64,000 nucleotides of DNA from Neobacillus sp. WH10 (GCF_030123405.1 NZ_CP126110.1:1860001-1924000); one strand, 5' to 3'. Positions 32,443-41,055 are shown, numbered from the stretch's first letter. Notes: generated by a model not told the origin, from the sequence alone. Translations and numbers: made by a program.

Positions 32443-33234
32443 ATGGAAAAAGGTAAAATCGTTGCTCTTGAAGATCGTATTCCAAAACTAAAGGAGCAAA
32501 GACGGCGAAAAGCAAACAAACGGCTTGCGCTTCTGCTCATTCTGTTTTTTACAATGATAGTAATTGTTACATATACTCAATCACCATTAAGTCATGTTAA
32601 GAATATTACCGTAAAAGGAAATGAAGTGTATTCTGATGCTGAATTAATTAAAACGAGCGGTATTACAAATCAAACAAATATTTGGAAAGTAAGAAAAAGT
32701 GATATTGCTACAAAGCTACAGAATTTATCCGAAATAAAACAGGCGGAAATAAAAATTCATTGGCCTAATACCATCCGAATTCAAGTAAAAGAACATAAAA
32801 GAGTGGCGTATCTTAAGCAAGATACAAACTATTTTCCAGTTATGGAAAACGGGAAAATTTTAAAAGATAGAAAAACGGAAATAATCACAGATAATTCTCC
32901 GATTCTTTTCGAATTCGAAGAAGGCGATGTCCTTAACCAAATGGTAAAAGAGTTAGAAATTCTCCCAAGCGAAATTTTAAACTCCATTTCTGAAATTCAT
33001 TATTCTCCAAAGAAAACTGATCAGTATCATATTTCCTTATTTATGAATGATGGCTTTGAAGTAAGTGCTACTCTTAGAAGTTTTTCGGAAAAGATGGTGC
33101 ATTATCCTTCAATCATTAGCCAACTTGACCCTAACAAAAAGGGAATTATCGACTTAGAAGTAGGATCGTATTTTAAGGCTTTTGAACCGGAAGTGGAGGA
33201 AAAAGAAGTTGAAACAGATAAAGGTGAAGGGTAA
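32443..33234 (+). CDS. divIB: Cell division protein DivIB (FtsQ)
   Basis: DivIB is a bitopic divisome protein that forms a complex with FtsL and DivIC. The 263-residue protein has a basic cytoplasmic N-terminus, one membrane segment (about residues 28-46, LALLLILFFTMIVIVTY), a POTRA domain (about residues 50-120, starting VKNITVKGNEVYSDAEL) and a beta domain. The C-terminus is acidic. ATG 32443 follows GGAGG. Its end overlaps ylxW by 26 bp. Confidence 0.94.
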   Translation: MEKGKIVALEDRIPKLKEQRRRKANKRLALLLILFFTMIVIVTYTQSPLSHVKNITVKGNEVYSDAELIKTSGITNQTNIWKVRKSDIATKLQNLSEIKQAEIKIHWPNTIRIQVKEHKRVAYLKQDTNYFPVMENGKILKDRKTEIITDNSPILFEFEEGDVLNQMVKELEILPSEILNSISEIHYSPKKTDQYHISLFMNDGFEVSATLRSFSEKMVHYPSIISQLDPNKKGIIDLEVGSYFKAFEPEVEEKEVETDKGEG

Positions 33235-33919
33235 GCATTTTATCTTGTCCCTTGTATGCCTTGTTTTAGGGTTTATGTTGGCTTTCTCCTATCATCTAAC
33301 CCAAAAAGAAAATCAAACAGAAAATCGGGAAATATCAGGTAAACAATATGAAAAGACCCTTGCATTAAGAAATCAATTAATTGCACAAGAGGAGACCAAT
33401 CGAAAACTGCAAAAAGAGTTAAATCAGAAGCAAGATAAAGTTCTTAAAAATGAAAAGGATCTTGCAAAGGAAGCACAGGTTTTCCTTAACATTGCTGAGG
33501 ATACTGAAAAATATCGGATGTTTCTTGGCAAGGTGAAGGTAAAAGGAAAAGGTGTAAAGATTACTCTATCTGACGGCGCATATGATCCAAAAGAAGATAA
33601 TGTGAACAATTATCTTGTACATGAACATCATGTTTTTAAAGTAGTGAATGAACTGTATATCTCGGGTGCTGCAGCTGTTGCCATTAATGGACAAAGACTT
33701 ACTAGCCATTCTTATATTATTTGTAACGGGCCAGTTATTACAGTTGACGGGGTTCCACATCCTGCACCGTTTATTATTACCGCCATTGGTGAACCAGATG
33801 TATTATCATCTGCATTAAACCTTTCCGGGGGAGTAAAGGATCAATTAGTCAACGATAATCTTGTTTTTACATTGGAAAAAGTAAATGAAATTGTCCTAGA
33901 TCCAATTTTAGGAAGTTAG
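33209..33919 (+). CDS. ylxW: DUF881 family protein YlxW
   Basis: This 236-residue protein has an N-terminal membrane segment (about residues 8-27, FILSLVCLVLGFMLAFSYHL), a coiled coil (about residues 40-90) and a DUF881 domain (GKGVKITLSDGAYDP, ISGAAAVAINGQRL). Its function is unknown, and its place in the dcw cluster suggests a role in wall or division. The start is TTG 33209, eight bases after GGAGGA, inside the end of divIB. It is paralogous to the next gene. Confidence 0.85.
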   Translation: MKQIKVKGKHFILSLVCLVLGFMLAFSYHLTQKENQTENREISGKQYEKTLALRNQLIAQEETNRKLQKELNQKQDKVLKNEKDLAKEAQVFLNIAEDTEKYRMFLGKVKVKGKGVKITLSDGAYDPKEDNVNNYLVHEHHVFKVVNELYISGAAAVAINGQRLTSHSYIICNGPVITVDGVPHPAPFIITAIGEPDVLSSALNLSGGVKDQLVNDNLVFTLEKVNEIVLDPILGS

Positions 33920-33962
33920 ACAGTGTCCACGTAATGATTATATTAAAGGTTAGGTGAATAAA

Positions 33963-34694
33963 GTGGACAAGCCAAAAATTAATGTAAGTTTTACCTTGGT
34001 CGCAACGGTTATTGGATTCATGATTGCTATTCAATTCCAAACTGTGAAAAAACCTGTTGAACGTGATACACGTGATGTTTGGCAGCTTCGTGAAGCATTA
34101 TTAAAAGAAAAAGAACTTCAGTCTGAATTATTGAGCGAAATTCGTTCGAATGAAGAGAAACTATCAGCCTATGAATCTAAACGGAAACTAAGTAAAGAAC
34201 AGGTGTTAAAGGATACATTACAAGAATTGAAAATAGAAGCTGGACTTACCGAGGTAACTGGCCCCGGTATTACAGTGCAAATAGAACCTGTTATTGAGGA
34301 TACACAATTGGGAGTTCCAGTTACACGAGTTGTTTCACCCGAACTATTAAAAAGGTTATTAAACGAATTAAATATGTATGAAGCGAAATATGTAGCGATT
34401 GACGGTCAAAGAATTATTAATACCACTGTTATTAGGGATATTAATGGGGATACAAAAATTGATGGGCATACAATCAGGAGTTTGCCGATCGAGATTAAAG
34501 TGGGCGTAAATGAAATGAATACTGCTGAAAAACTATCTAATCGGATGAAGGTCTCAAAAGCAAAGGATGAATTTTTCACTGAAAACTTGAGACTAAATAT
34601 CTCAGCACCAAGTCCAACTATTACGATCCCAGCCTATGATAATTCAATTCGTATTAAGTATATGGAGCCGATCAAAGAAGGGGGCAGTTCTTAA
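33963..34694 (+). CDS. ylxX: DUF881 family protein YlxX
   Basis: The 243-residue paralogue of YlxW has an N-terminal membrane segment (about residues 8-26), a coiled coil (about residues 40-90) and the DUF881 domain (VTGPGITVQIEP, YVAIDGQRIINTTVIRDI). GTG 33963 is preferred because AGGTGA precedes it. GTG 33954 lies in that site. Its stop codon overlaps the first base of the sbp start, so the two are coupled. Confidence 0.85.
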   Translation: MDKPKINVSFTLVATVIGFMIAIQFQTVKKPVERDTRDVWQLREALLKEKELQSELLSEIRSNEEKLSAYESKRKLSKEQVLKDTLQELKIEAGLTEVTGPGITVQIEPVIEDTQLGVPVTRVVSPELLKRLLNELNMYEAKYVAIDGQRIINTTVIRDINGDTKIDGHTIRSLPIEIKVGVNEMNTAEKLSNRMKVSKAKDEFFTENLRLNISAPSPTITIPAYDNSIRIKYMEPIKEGGSS

Positions 34695-35056
34695 TGTGGC
34701 TTCCGATTATGGGACTCGTAATTGGAATTATTCTCGGTTTATTAACTGAAATTCGAATTCCAGAAGAGTATTCCAATTATTTGTCGATTGCAGTACTTGC
34801 AGCTTTCGATACACTATTTGGTGGTATCAGGGCTTACATGCAAAATATTTATGATGAAAAGGTGTTTGTTTCCGGTTTCTTTTTTAATATAATACTTGCT
34901 GCAAGTTTAGCTTTTCTCGGTGTTCATCTTGGTGTAGACTTGTATTTAGCAGCAGTTTTTGCGTTTGGTGTCAGGTTGTTTCAAAATATTGCCGTCATAA
35001 GACGAATATTATTGACAAAATGGTCAACAAACAAAGAAAAAATAGAAAAAAATTGA
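34694..35056 (+). CDS. sbp: Small basic protein Sbp (DUF1290)
   Basis: This 120-residue membrane protein has about four hydrophobic segments and the family stretch LSIAVLAAFDTLFGGIRA. It is the DUF1290 'small basic protein' always found before ftsA in Bacillus, of unknown function. The start ATG at 34694 overlaps the ylxX TAA (34692-34694). It ends 122 bp before ftsA. Confidence 0.9.
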   Translation: MWLPIMGLVIGIILGLLTEIRIPEEYSNYLSIAVLAAFDTLFGGIRAYMQNIYDEKVFVSGFFFNIILAASLAFLGVHLGVDLYLAAVFAFGVRLFQNIAVIRRILLTKWSTNKEKIEKN

Positions 35057-35064
35057 TATTTTTT

Positions 35065-35093
35065 AAAGGGAAATATGTTGTTGTGACGAATAA
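35065..35093 (+). promoter_or_regulatory. Sigma-H-type promoter of ftsAZ
   Basis: AAAGGGAAA (35065-35073) and GACGAATAA (35085-35093) are 11 bp apart. The -10 fits the sigma-H pattern RnnGAATww fully, and the -35 fits RnAGGAwWW with one change. B. subtilis ftsAZ is known to have a sigma-H promoter that raises FtsZ at the start of sporulation, and position and match agree. Confidence 0.7.
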
Positions 35094-35177
35094 TTTTATA
35101 AGATATTACTATGAAACTTGTATTGAACAAAATGAATTGTTGTTCGACCTAAGGAGATTAAAAGGAGGTGCCAAAGA

Positions 35178-36473
35178 ATGAACAGCAATGAAATATATGT
35201 TAGTCTTGACATCGGTACATCCAGTGTAAAAGTAATCATTGGTGAAATGGTCAATGACTCTGGGAAAGACTCATTAAATATAATTGGTGTTGGCAATGTG
35301 AAATCTGAAGGCCTACGTAAAGGATCGATTGTAGACATGGACGACACCGTTCATTCTATTAAGCGGGCGATTGAGCAGGCAGAGAGAATGATAGGGATGG
35401 AGATCCGAGAAGCGGTAGTTGGTATTTCCGGGAATGACATCACGCTTCAGCATTGTCACGGAATTGTTGCTGTTTCCAGCCAAAACCGAGAAATTACTAA
35501 TGAGGATGTCATTCGTGTCATTGAAGCATCACATGTAGGATCCATACCGCCAGAAAGAGAAAATATCGGCGTTATTCGAAAGCAATTTATATTAGATGGT
35601 AAGGATGAAATTAATGATCCCCGTGGGATGATTGGTGTTCGTTTAGAGATGGATGGGACACTAATTACTGGATCTAAATCCACAATCATTAATACATTAC
35701 GCTGTGTAGAACGTGCTGGTCTTGATATTTTTGATATTATTCTGCAGCCGTTGGCGGCAGGGGATTTTGCTTTATCAAAGGATGAAAAGAATCTTGGTGT
35801 TGCCCTTATTGACATTGGCGGTGGTTCTACTACAATTGCTGTGTTTGAAGAAGGATTTTTAAAAGCAACGAGTGTGATTCCAGTTGGCGGAGATCTTCTC
35901 ACGAATGATCTTTCCAAAGTCTTGCACACTTCTACCGAGGATGCTGAAAATATCAAGGTCAAATATGGTCATGCTTTCTATGATAATGCCTCAGAAGATG
36001 AGTTCTTCAGCGTACCAATCATTGGAAGCGATCAGCATCAGCAATTTAATCAGCTCTATGTATCTGAGATTATTGAAGCTAGAATGGAAGAAATTTTTGA
36101 ATTAATTGCGAATGAATTAAAACGATTAGGTGTAAATGATTTACCAGGTGGTTTTGTCTTATCTGGCGGAACAGCAAAAATGCAAGGTGTGCTGGAGCTT
36201 GCCCAGGATATGTTTCAAAGTCCAGTTCGGATTGCCTCACCTGACTATATTGGTGTAAGAGAACCTCAATATACAACAGCGGTTGGCTTAATTAAATATG
36301 CTTATAAGAATGCTAGATTACCTGGAGGAACAATCAGTGGTACGTCAGCTGTTTCTGAGCCAGTCGAAAAAAGAATACCAAAACAACATCAACCAAAACC
36401 AAAAGTAGAAAAACATCCGGAAGAAAAGATGTCATCAAAAGTAAAAAAATTCCTTGGTTACTTTTTCGAATAA
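35178..36473 (+). CDS. ftsA: Cell division protein FtsA
   Basis: FtsA is the actin-like protein that ties FtsZ filaments to the membrane. The 431-residue product has the actin-fold motifs VSLDIGTSSVKVI, GVALIDIGGGSTTIAVF and GFVLSGGTAKMQG. A charged linker and a C-terminal amphipathic helix (KVKKFLGYFFE) for membrane binding follow. ATG 35178 follows AAAGGAGGTG. ftsZ starts 36 bp after its stop. Confidence 0.97.
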   Translation: MNSNEIYVSLDIGTSSVKVIIGEMVNDSGKDSLNIIGVGNVKSEGLRKGSIVDMDDTVHSIKRAIEQAERMIGMEIREAVVGISGNDITLQHCHGIVAVSSQNREITNEDVIRVIEASHVGSIPPERENIGVIRKQFILDGKDEINDPRGMIGVRLEMDGTLITGSKSTIINTLRCVERAGLDIFDIILQPLAAGDFALSKDEKNLGVALIDIGGGSTTIAVFEEGFLKATSVIPVGGDLLTNDLSKVLHTSTEDAENIKVKYGHAFYDNASEDEFFSVPIIGSDQHQQFNQLYVSEIIEARMEEIFELIANELKRLGVNDLPGGFVLSGGTAKMQGVLELAQDMFQSPVRIASPDYIGVREPQYTTAVGLIKYAYKNARLPGGTISGTSAVSEPVEKRIPKQHQPKPKVEKHPEEKMSSKVKKFLGYFFE

Positions 36474-36509
36474 TCGAAAAGGAAAATCGACGAATTAGGA
36501 GGATTTGTC

Positions 36510-37643
36510 ATGTTAGAATTTGATACAAATTTAGATTCTCTTGCAACAATAAAAGTAATCGGCGTAGGCGGTGGAGGTAATAACGCGGTAAACCGAATGA
36601 TCGAACATGGCGTTCAAGGTGTAGAATTTATCGCAGTTAATACAGATGCTCAAGCCTTAAATCTTTCAAAAGCGGAAATAAAAATGCAGATTGGTGCTAA
36701 GCTGACTCGTGGACTCGGAGCTGGGGCTAATCCAGAGGTAGGTAAAAAAGCCGCAGAGGAAAGTAAGGAACAAATTGAAGAAGCACTTCGGGGTGCTGAT
36801 ATGGTATTTGTTACGGCAGGAATGGGTGGAGGAACAGGTACCGGTGCTGCACCAGTTATTGCTCAAATTGCTCGTGACTTAGGTGCCTTGACAGTTGGTG
36901 TCGTTACTCGTCCATTCACCTTCGAAGGTAGAAAGCGTTCGAATCAAGCCTCCGGCGGAATTGGTTCCATGAAGGAAGCCGTCGATACACTCATCGTTAT
37001 CCCAAATGATCGTCTTCTTGAAATTGTTGATAAAAGCACTCCAATGCTTGAGGCTTTCCGTGAGGCAGATAATGTTCTCCGCCAAGGTGTTCAGGGGATT
37101 TCCGATTTAATCGCAACACCTGGTTTAATTAACCTAGATTTCGCCGATGTAAAAACGATCATGTCTAATAAGGGATCGGCATTAATGGGTATCGGGGTTG
37201 CTACAGGTGAAAACCGTGCTACAGAGGCTGCTAAAAAGGCTATTAATTCCCCGCTATTAGAAACTTCTATTGATGGTGCACAGGGAGTTCTGATGAACAT
37301 TACTGGCGGCGCAAACTTGAGTCTTTATGAAGTCCAAGAAGCAGCAGATATTGTTGCAACTGCGACCGACCAAGAAGTAAATATGATTTTCGGTTCTGTT
37401 ATTAATGAATCATTAAAAGATGAAATCATCGTAACCGTTATTGCAACTGGATTTAATGAAGAAGTTGCTCAGCCAAAAGTAACTCGTCCGTCTTTTGGAC
37501 AAGCAAAACCATCTGTTGGCACTGTCAAGAGAGAGCATAAGCGGGAAGAAGCGCCGCAGGAACCAGTTCGTAACACAAATGTATCCCAAGAGGATGCACT
37601 GGATATTCCAACATTCTTACGTAACCGTAATCGTAGAAGATAA
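36510..37643 (+). CDS. ftsZ: Cell division protein FtsZ
   Basis: FtsZ is the tubulin-like GTPase that forms the division ring. The 377-residue protein has VGGGGNNAVNRM, the GTP signature GMGGGTGTGAAPV (about residues 104-116), and the synergy loop NLDFADVKTIM. A variable linker leads to the C-terminal peptide DIPTFLRNRNRRR that binds FtsA, SepF and EzrA. AGGAGG precedes ATG 36510. A repeat element and then a terminator follow. Confidence 0.98.
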   Translation: MLEFDTNLDSLATIKVIGVGGGGNNAVNRMIEHGVQGVEFIAVNTDAQALNLSKAEIKMQIGAKLTRGLGAGANPEVGKKAAEESKEQIEEALRGADMVFVTAGMGGGTGTGAAPVIAQIARDLGALTVGVVTRPFTFEGRKRSNQASGGIGSMKEAVDTLIVIPNDRLLEIVDKSTPMLEAFREADNVLRQGVQGISDLIATPGLINLDFADVKTIMSNKGSALMGIGVATGENRATEAAKKAINSPLLETSIDGAQGVLMNITGGANLSLYEVQEAADIVATATDQEVNMIFGSVINESLKDEIIVTVIATGFNEEVAQPKVTRPSFGQAKPSVGTVKREHKREEAPQEPVRNTNVSQEDALDIPTFLRNRNRRR

Positions 37644-37647
37644 AAAA

Positions 37648-37784
37648 AGGAACCGTCCTATAGCGACGTATGGACTGAAACACTCCGAATGAGATAAAGG
37701 GAACACATAGCTATATTTGATGTTGAATTATCGGAATGAGGATAGTGAAGTATACTAGTCGTTGGGTACAGAAGCTAGACAGTT
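37648..37784 (+). repeat. Dispersed intergenic repeat, type 3, copy D
   Basis: This 137-bp element in the ftsZ 3'-UTR is homologous to 48341-48488. Shared blocks are TAGCGA(C/T)GTATGGACTGA, GAGATAAAG, ACTA(G/T)TCG and the end CTAGACAGTT. The 5' end here (AAAGGAACC) is less like the other elements. It has no coding frame. It lies before the terminator, so it should be part of the ftsAZ mRNA. Confidence 0.7.
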
Positions 37785-37810
37785 CTCTGATTATAAAGAA
37801 GTTTAATAAA

Positions 37811-37847
37811 AAAATGCATGGTCCAAATTGGATCATGCATTTTTTCT
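37811..37847 (+). terminator. Terminator after ftsZ
   Basis: AAATGCATGGTCCA pairs with TGGATCATGCATTT (one G-U pair) and is followed by TTTTTC. It is the true 3' end of the ftsAZ transcript, about 170 bp after the stop. Confidence 0.82.
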
Positions 37848-37910
37848 GTTTTTGAAAATGACAAAATCCGTTGGGAATAGTGAAAATTTCTGTTTTTTTG
37901 ATTACAAAAA

Positions 37911-37944
37911 GTGACACACTTCAGCCATACATGTAGGTTATACT
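37911..37944 (+). promoter_or_regulatory. spoIIG promoter with 22-bp spacer (Spo0A-type)
   Basis: GTGACA (37911-37916) and TATACT (37939-37944) are separated by 22 bp. B. subtilis spoIIG has the same abnormal 22-bp spacing and needs Spo0A~P to be used by sigma-A. A TGACAAA, close to the 0A box TGTCGAA, lies at 37859-37865, about 90 bp before the predicted start. That is near the distal Spo0A site known in B. subtilis. Confidence 0.7.
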
Positions 37945-37976
37945 TTTTCGTAAACAGAAGTAAGGGTGAATTCCAT

Positions 37977-38915
37977 TTGATTGTTTATTTAGATGTAATT
38001 TGGGCTCTTAATTTGTTGTTTGATAGCCTTCTCCTTTATTTAACAGCAATTTTTCTGAAAAGAAAAATACGTCTATGGAGATTACTTGTCGGGGGATTTA
38101 TTGGTTCATTGATTATTTTATTATCGTTCACACCATTAAATGTCTATTCAAGCCATCCAATTTCCAAACTTATTTGTTCGATCATGATGGTTTTAATAGC
38201 TTTTGGATATAAGCGGATAACTTTTTTTCTAAAAGCATTAATGACGTTATATGTTTCTACTTTTTTAATTGGCGGGGCATTATTGGGAGCCCATTATTTT
38301 ATTCAATACAATCCAATGTTAACAACCAAGATTCTCATGTCCAGTGTAAAAGGTTTTGGTGATCCAATTAGTTGGCTTTTTGTTCTAATTGGTTTTCCGA
38401 TTGCCTGGCACTTCTCAAGAAAAAATGTAGAAAGCATGGAGATGACAAAAATTCAATTCGAACAAATCGTTTGTGTAAAGCTGAATATTGAAGGTGAAAA
38501 TATGATATTTAAGGGATTAGTGGATAGTGGTAATCAACTATATGATCCCTTGTCGAAGCTCCCTGTTATGTTTGTCTCTATCAAAAACCAATTAGAAGCC
38601 ATCCCTGAATCAATCAAAAAGCTGGCTGCAGACCCAGATCCACTCATTTCGGAAATCCAAGATTTCCCGGATGAATGGCAAAATAGGCTAAGAATTGTTC
38701 CTTGCAGGGTGGTTGGAAAAGAGCATCAGCTCATTGTTGCCATCCAACCCGATCTAATTTTGATCGAACAAAACGGGACTCAATATTTATGTGAAAAAGG
38801 TCTTGTCTCCTTTACGTTACAGCAGCTATCGGCCGATGATGCTTTCGAGTGCATAGTTCATCCGAAAATGCTGACTGGTCCAAAACAGCAAGTAGGGTCT
38901 GTGAAGGTAAGTTAA
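37977..38915 (+). CDS. spoIIGA: Sigma-E processing peptidase SpoIIGA
   Basis: SpoIIGA is the membrane aspartic protease that removes the pro-sequence of sigma-E after SpoIIR signalling from the forespore. The 312-residue protein has five N-terminal membrane segments (about residues 1-150) and a protease domain with the catalytic aspartate in GLVDSGNQLYDP. The start is TTG 37977, six bases after AAGGGTGAA, giving MIVYLDVIWALN as in B. subtilis. The frame is open further upstream to 37911, over the promoter. sigE follows 44 bp downstream. Confidence 0.94.
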   Translation: MIVYLDVIWALNLLFDSLLLYLTAIFLKRKIRLWRLLVGGFIGSLIILLSFTPLNVYSSHPISKLICSIMMVLIAFGYKRITFFLKALMTLYVSTFLIGGALLGAHYFIQYNPMLTTKILMSSVKGFGDPISWLFVLIGFPIAWHFSRKNVESMEMTKIQFEQIVCVKLNIEGENMIFKGLVDSGNQLYDPLSKLPVMFVSIKNQLEAIPESIKKLAADPDPLISEIQDFPDEWQNRLRIVPCRVVGKEHQLIVAIQPDLILIEQNGTQYLCEKGLVSFTLQQLSADDAFECIVHPKMLTGPKQQVGSVKVS

Positions 38916-38959
38916 TAATACTATACTCAGAAAAACATTTTTTAGAAGGAGGAACATGC

Positions 38960-39679
38960 ATGAAAAAATGGAGACTTCGCTTATCCTATTATTGGTATAA
39001 GTTGTTAATTAAATTGGGTATAAAAACGGATGAAGTTTTTTATATTGGCGGAAGCGAAGCCTTGCCGCCTCCTTTAAGTAAAGATGAAGAAGAGATGTTA
39101 TTAAAAAAACTGCCTGTTGGTGATAAGGCAGCAAGATCGATACTAATTGAACGAAATCTTCGACTTGTTGTTTACATTGCTAGAAAGTTTGAAAATACAG
39201 GTATTAATATTGAGGATTTAATCAGTATTGGAACAATTGGATTAATCAAAGCGGTAAATACCTTTAATCCGGAAAAGAAAATTAAACTTGCTACATATGC
39301 ATCAAGATGTATTGAAAATGAAATTCTCATGTACTTACGACGAAATAATAAGATAAGATCAGAAGTATCTTTTGATGAACCGTTAAACATTGATTGGGAT
39401 GGTAATGAACTATTATTATCCGATGTATTGGGAACGGATGATGATATAATTACAAAGGATCTAGAAGCGAATGTGGACAGGAAGCTGCTGACAAAAGCAT
39501 TGCACCAGTTATCCGACCGTGAAAAGCAAATTATGGAGCTCCGGTTTGGTTTAATGAATGGAGAAGAAAAAACACAAAAAGATGTAGCAGATATGTTAGG
39601 TATTTCCCAGTCCTACATTTCACGATTAGAAAAGAGAATAATTAAAAGATTAAGAAAAGAATTTAATAAGATGGTATAA
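38960..39679 (+). CDS. sigE: RNA polymerase sporulation sigma factor SigE
   Basis: Sigma-E is the first mother-cell sigma factor. The 239-residue product equals the B. subtilis length. An N-terminal pro-region of about 27 residues (MKKWRLRLSYYWYKLL) is removed by SpoIIGA. Region 2 (NLRLVVYIARKFENTG, DLISIGTIGLIKAV) and the region 4 helix-turn-helix (KDVADMLGISQSYISRLEKR) follow. ATG 38960 has AGAAGGAGG upstream. A long open frame extends back into spoIIGA but has no other good start. Confidence 0.97.
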   Translation: MKKWRLRLSYYWYKLLIKLGIKTDEVFYIGGSEALPPPLSKDEEEMLLKKLPVGDKAARSILIERNLRLVVYIARKFENTGINIEDLISIGTIGLIKAVNTFNPEKKIKLATYASRCIENEILMYLRRNNKIRSEVSFDEPLNIDWDGNELLLSDVLGTDDDIITKDLEANVDRKLLTKALHQLSDREKQIMELRFGLMNGEEKTQKDVADMLGISQSYISRLEKRIIKRLRKEFNKMV

Positions 39680-39754
39680 GAAAAGTAAAAAAAGAAATTT
39701 TTTTCCATTAAAAAACCCTATGATATCTTGACTTAATTGCATATTTCGACATTT

Positions 39755-39793
39755 ATGCATCTGTCTATGCTCATGGACAGGTGCATATTTTTC
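39755..39793 (+). terminator. Hairpin between sigE and sigG
   Basis: ATGCATCTGTC (39755-39765) pairs with GACAGGTGCAT (39776-39786, one G-U pair) and is followed by ATTTTTCC. It should end most spoIIG transcripts before sigG. In B. subtilis, read-through spoIIG message does not yield sigma-G because a stem-loop blocks its translation. Here the hairpin lies about 45 bp before the sigG ribosome site and mainly resembles a terminator. Confidence 0.7.
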
Positions 39794-39848
39794 CTTCTCA
39801 AGGAGATACTGTTTTTTGTACAGCAGCTCCTGTGAGGAGGGAAAAGGA

Positions 39849-40628
39849 TTGACTCGAAATAAAGTTGAAATTTGCGGTGTAGACACATCAAAACTTCCTG
39901 TTTTAAAGAACGAAGAAATGAGAATACTCTTCAAGCAAATGCAAGAGGGCGATATTAGTGCTCGTGAAAAGCTCGTCAACGGTAATTTACGGCTTGTCCT
40001 AAGTGTCATTCAGCGGTTTAACAACCGAGGCGAGTTCGTTGATGACCTGTTTCAGGTTGGCTGTATCGGACTAATGAAATCAATTGATAACTTCGATTTA
40101 GGTCAAAATGTAAAGTTTTCCACTTATGCCGTACCAATGATTATAGGAGAAATTCGAAGGTATCTGCGTGATAATAACCCAATTCGTGTTTCTCGTTCAT
40201 TAAGGGATATCGCCTATAAGGCCCTTCAGGTCAGAGAACGTTTAATGAGCGAAACCTCACGTGAACCGACTGCTGAAGAAATCGCAAAGGTTTTAGAAGT
40301 ACCACATGAGGAAATCGTCTTTGCTCTTGATGCTATACAAGACCCCGTGTCCTTGTTTGAGCCGATTTACAATGATGGCGGCGACCCAATATATGTGATG
40401 GATCAATTAAGTGATGAAAAAAATAAAGATATTCAGTGGATTGAAGAAATAGCTTTAAAAGAAGGGATGCGAAGACTTAACGAACGAGAAAAATTAATTT
40501 TACGGAAGCGGTTTTTTCAAGGAAAAACACAGATGGAAGTGGCTGATGAAATTGGGATATCTCAAGCCCAAGTTTCCCGCCTTGAAAAAGCAGCTATTAG
40601 ACAAATGAATAAAAATATCCAAAGTTAA
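39849..40628 (+). CDS. sigG: RNA polymerase sporulation sigma factor SigG
   Basis: Sigma-G drives late forespore genes. The 259-residue protein begins MTRNKVEICGVDTSKLPVL, nearly identical to B. subtilis sigma-G. It has region 2 (LVNGNLRLVLSVIQRF, DLFQVGCIGLMKSI), region 3 (YLRDNNPIRVSRSLRD) and the region 4 helix-turn-helix (VADEIGISQAQVSRLEKA). It starts at TTG 39849, seven bases after GAGGAGGG. A hairpin and terminator isolate it from sigE. Confidence 0.97.
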   Translation: MTRNKVEICGVDTSKLPVLKNEEMRILFKQMQEGDISAREKLVNGNLRLVLSVIQRFNNRGEFVDDLFQVGCIGLMKSIDNFDLGQNVKFSTYAVPMIIGEIRRYLRDNNPIRVSRSLRDIAYKALQVRERLMSETSREPTAEEIAKVLEVPHEEIVFALDAIQDPVSLFEPIYNDGGDPIYVMDQLSDEKNKDIQWIEEIALKEGMRRLNEREKLILRKRFFQGKTQMEVADEIGISQAQVSRLEKAAIRQMNKNIQS

Positions 40629-40657
40629 AGCTGCCCTTTCTGGACAGCTTTATTTTT
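40627..40657 (+). terminator. Terminator after sigG
   Basis: AAAGCTG / CAGCTTT around an 11-base loop is followed by ATTTTTC. The stem overlaps the sigG stop codon. Confidence 0.72.
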
Positions 40658-40723
40658 CTTTATAAATATATTTTCAACTGCCATCATATAGTTATTATAG
40701 TAATGTAATTGGGAGTGGTGCAG

Positions 40724-40993
40724 GTGGTTAAGATTTCAGAATTCCAGATAAAAGATGTCGTGAATGTCTCGGATGGTAAAAGACTAGGGAATATTGGGGA
40801 TATCGAGATTAATTTAACAACAGGAAAAATTGAAGCGGTCATTATCTCCGGCAGCGGCAGGGTACTAGGTTTTTTTGGAAAAGATGAAGATATAGTCATT
40901 CCTTGGAAAAATATCATTAAAATTGGACAGGATGTTATATTAGTAAGGTATAAAGGTACTGTGGAACGAATAACAGAAGAAACAGAAGTTTAA
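40724..40993 (+). CDS. ylmC: YlmC/YmxH family sporulation-associated protein (PRC-barrel-like)
   Basis: This 89-residue protein has a PRC-barrel-like beta fold. Conserved stretches are MVKISEFQIKDVVNVSDG, GNIGDIEINLTTGKIEAVII and FGKDEDIVIPWKNIIKIG. Its function is unknown. It belongs to the YlmC/YmxH family typical of spore formers. GTG 40724 is chosen because it gives the B. subtilis-like N-terminus. Other in-frame GTG and TTG codons at 40709-40718 overlap the GGGAG ribosome site. ylmA, present in B. subtilis between sigG and ylmC, is absent. Confidence 0.88.
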   Translation: MVKISEFQIKDVVNVSDGKRLGNIGDIEINLTTGKIEAVIISGSGRVLGFFGKDEDIVIPWKNIIKIGQDVILVRYKGTVERITEETEV

Positions 40994-41055
40994 CAATTGC
41001 GGTGACCAAATTTTCTTTTCGTGGTAAACTATAGAAAAACATAAGAGGTATTGAA

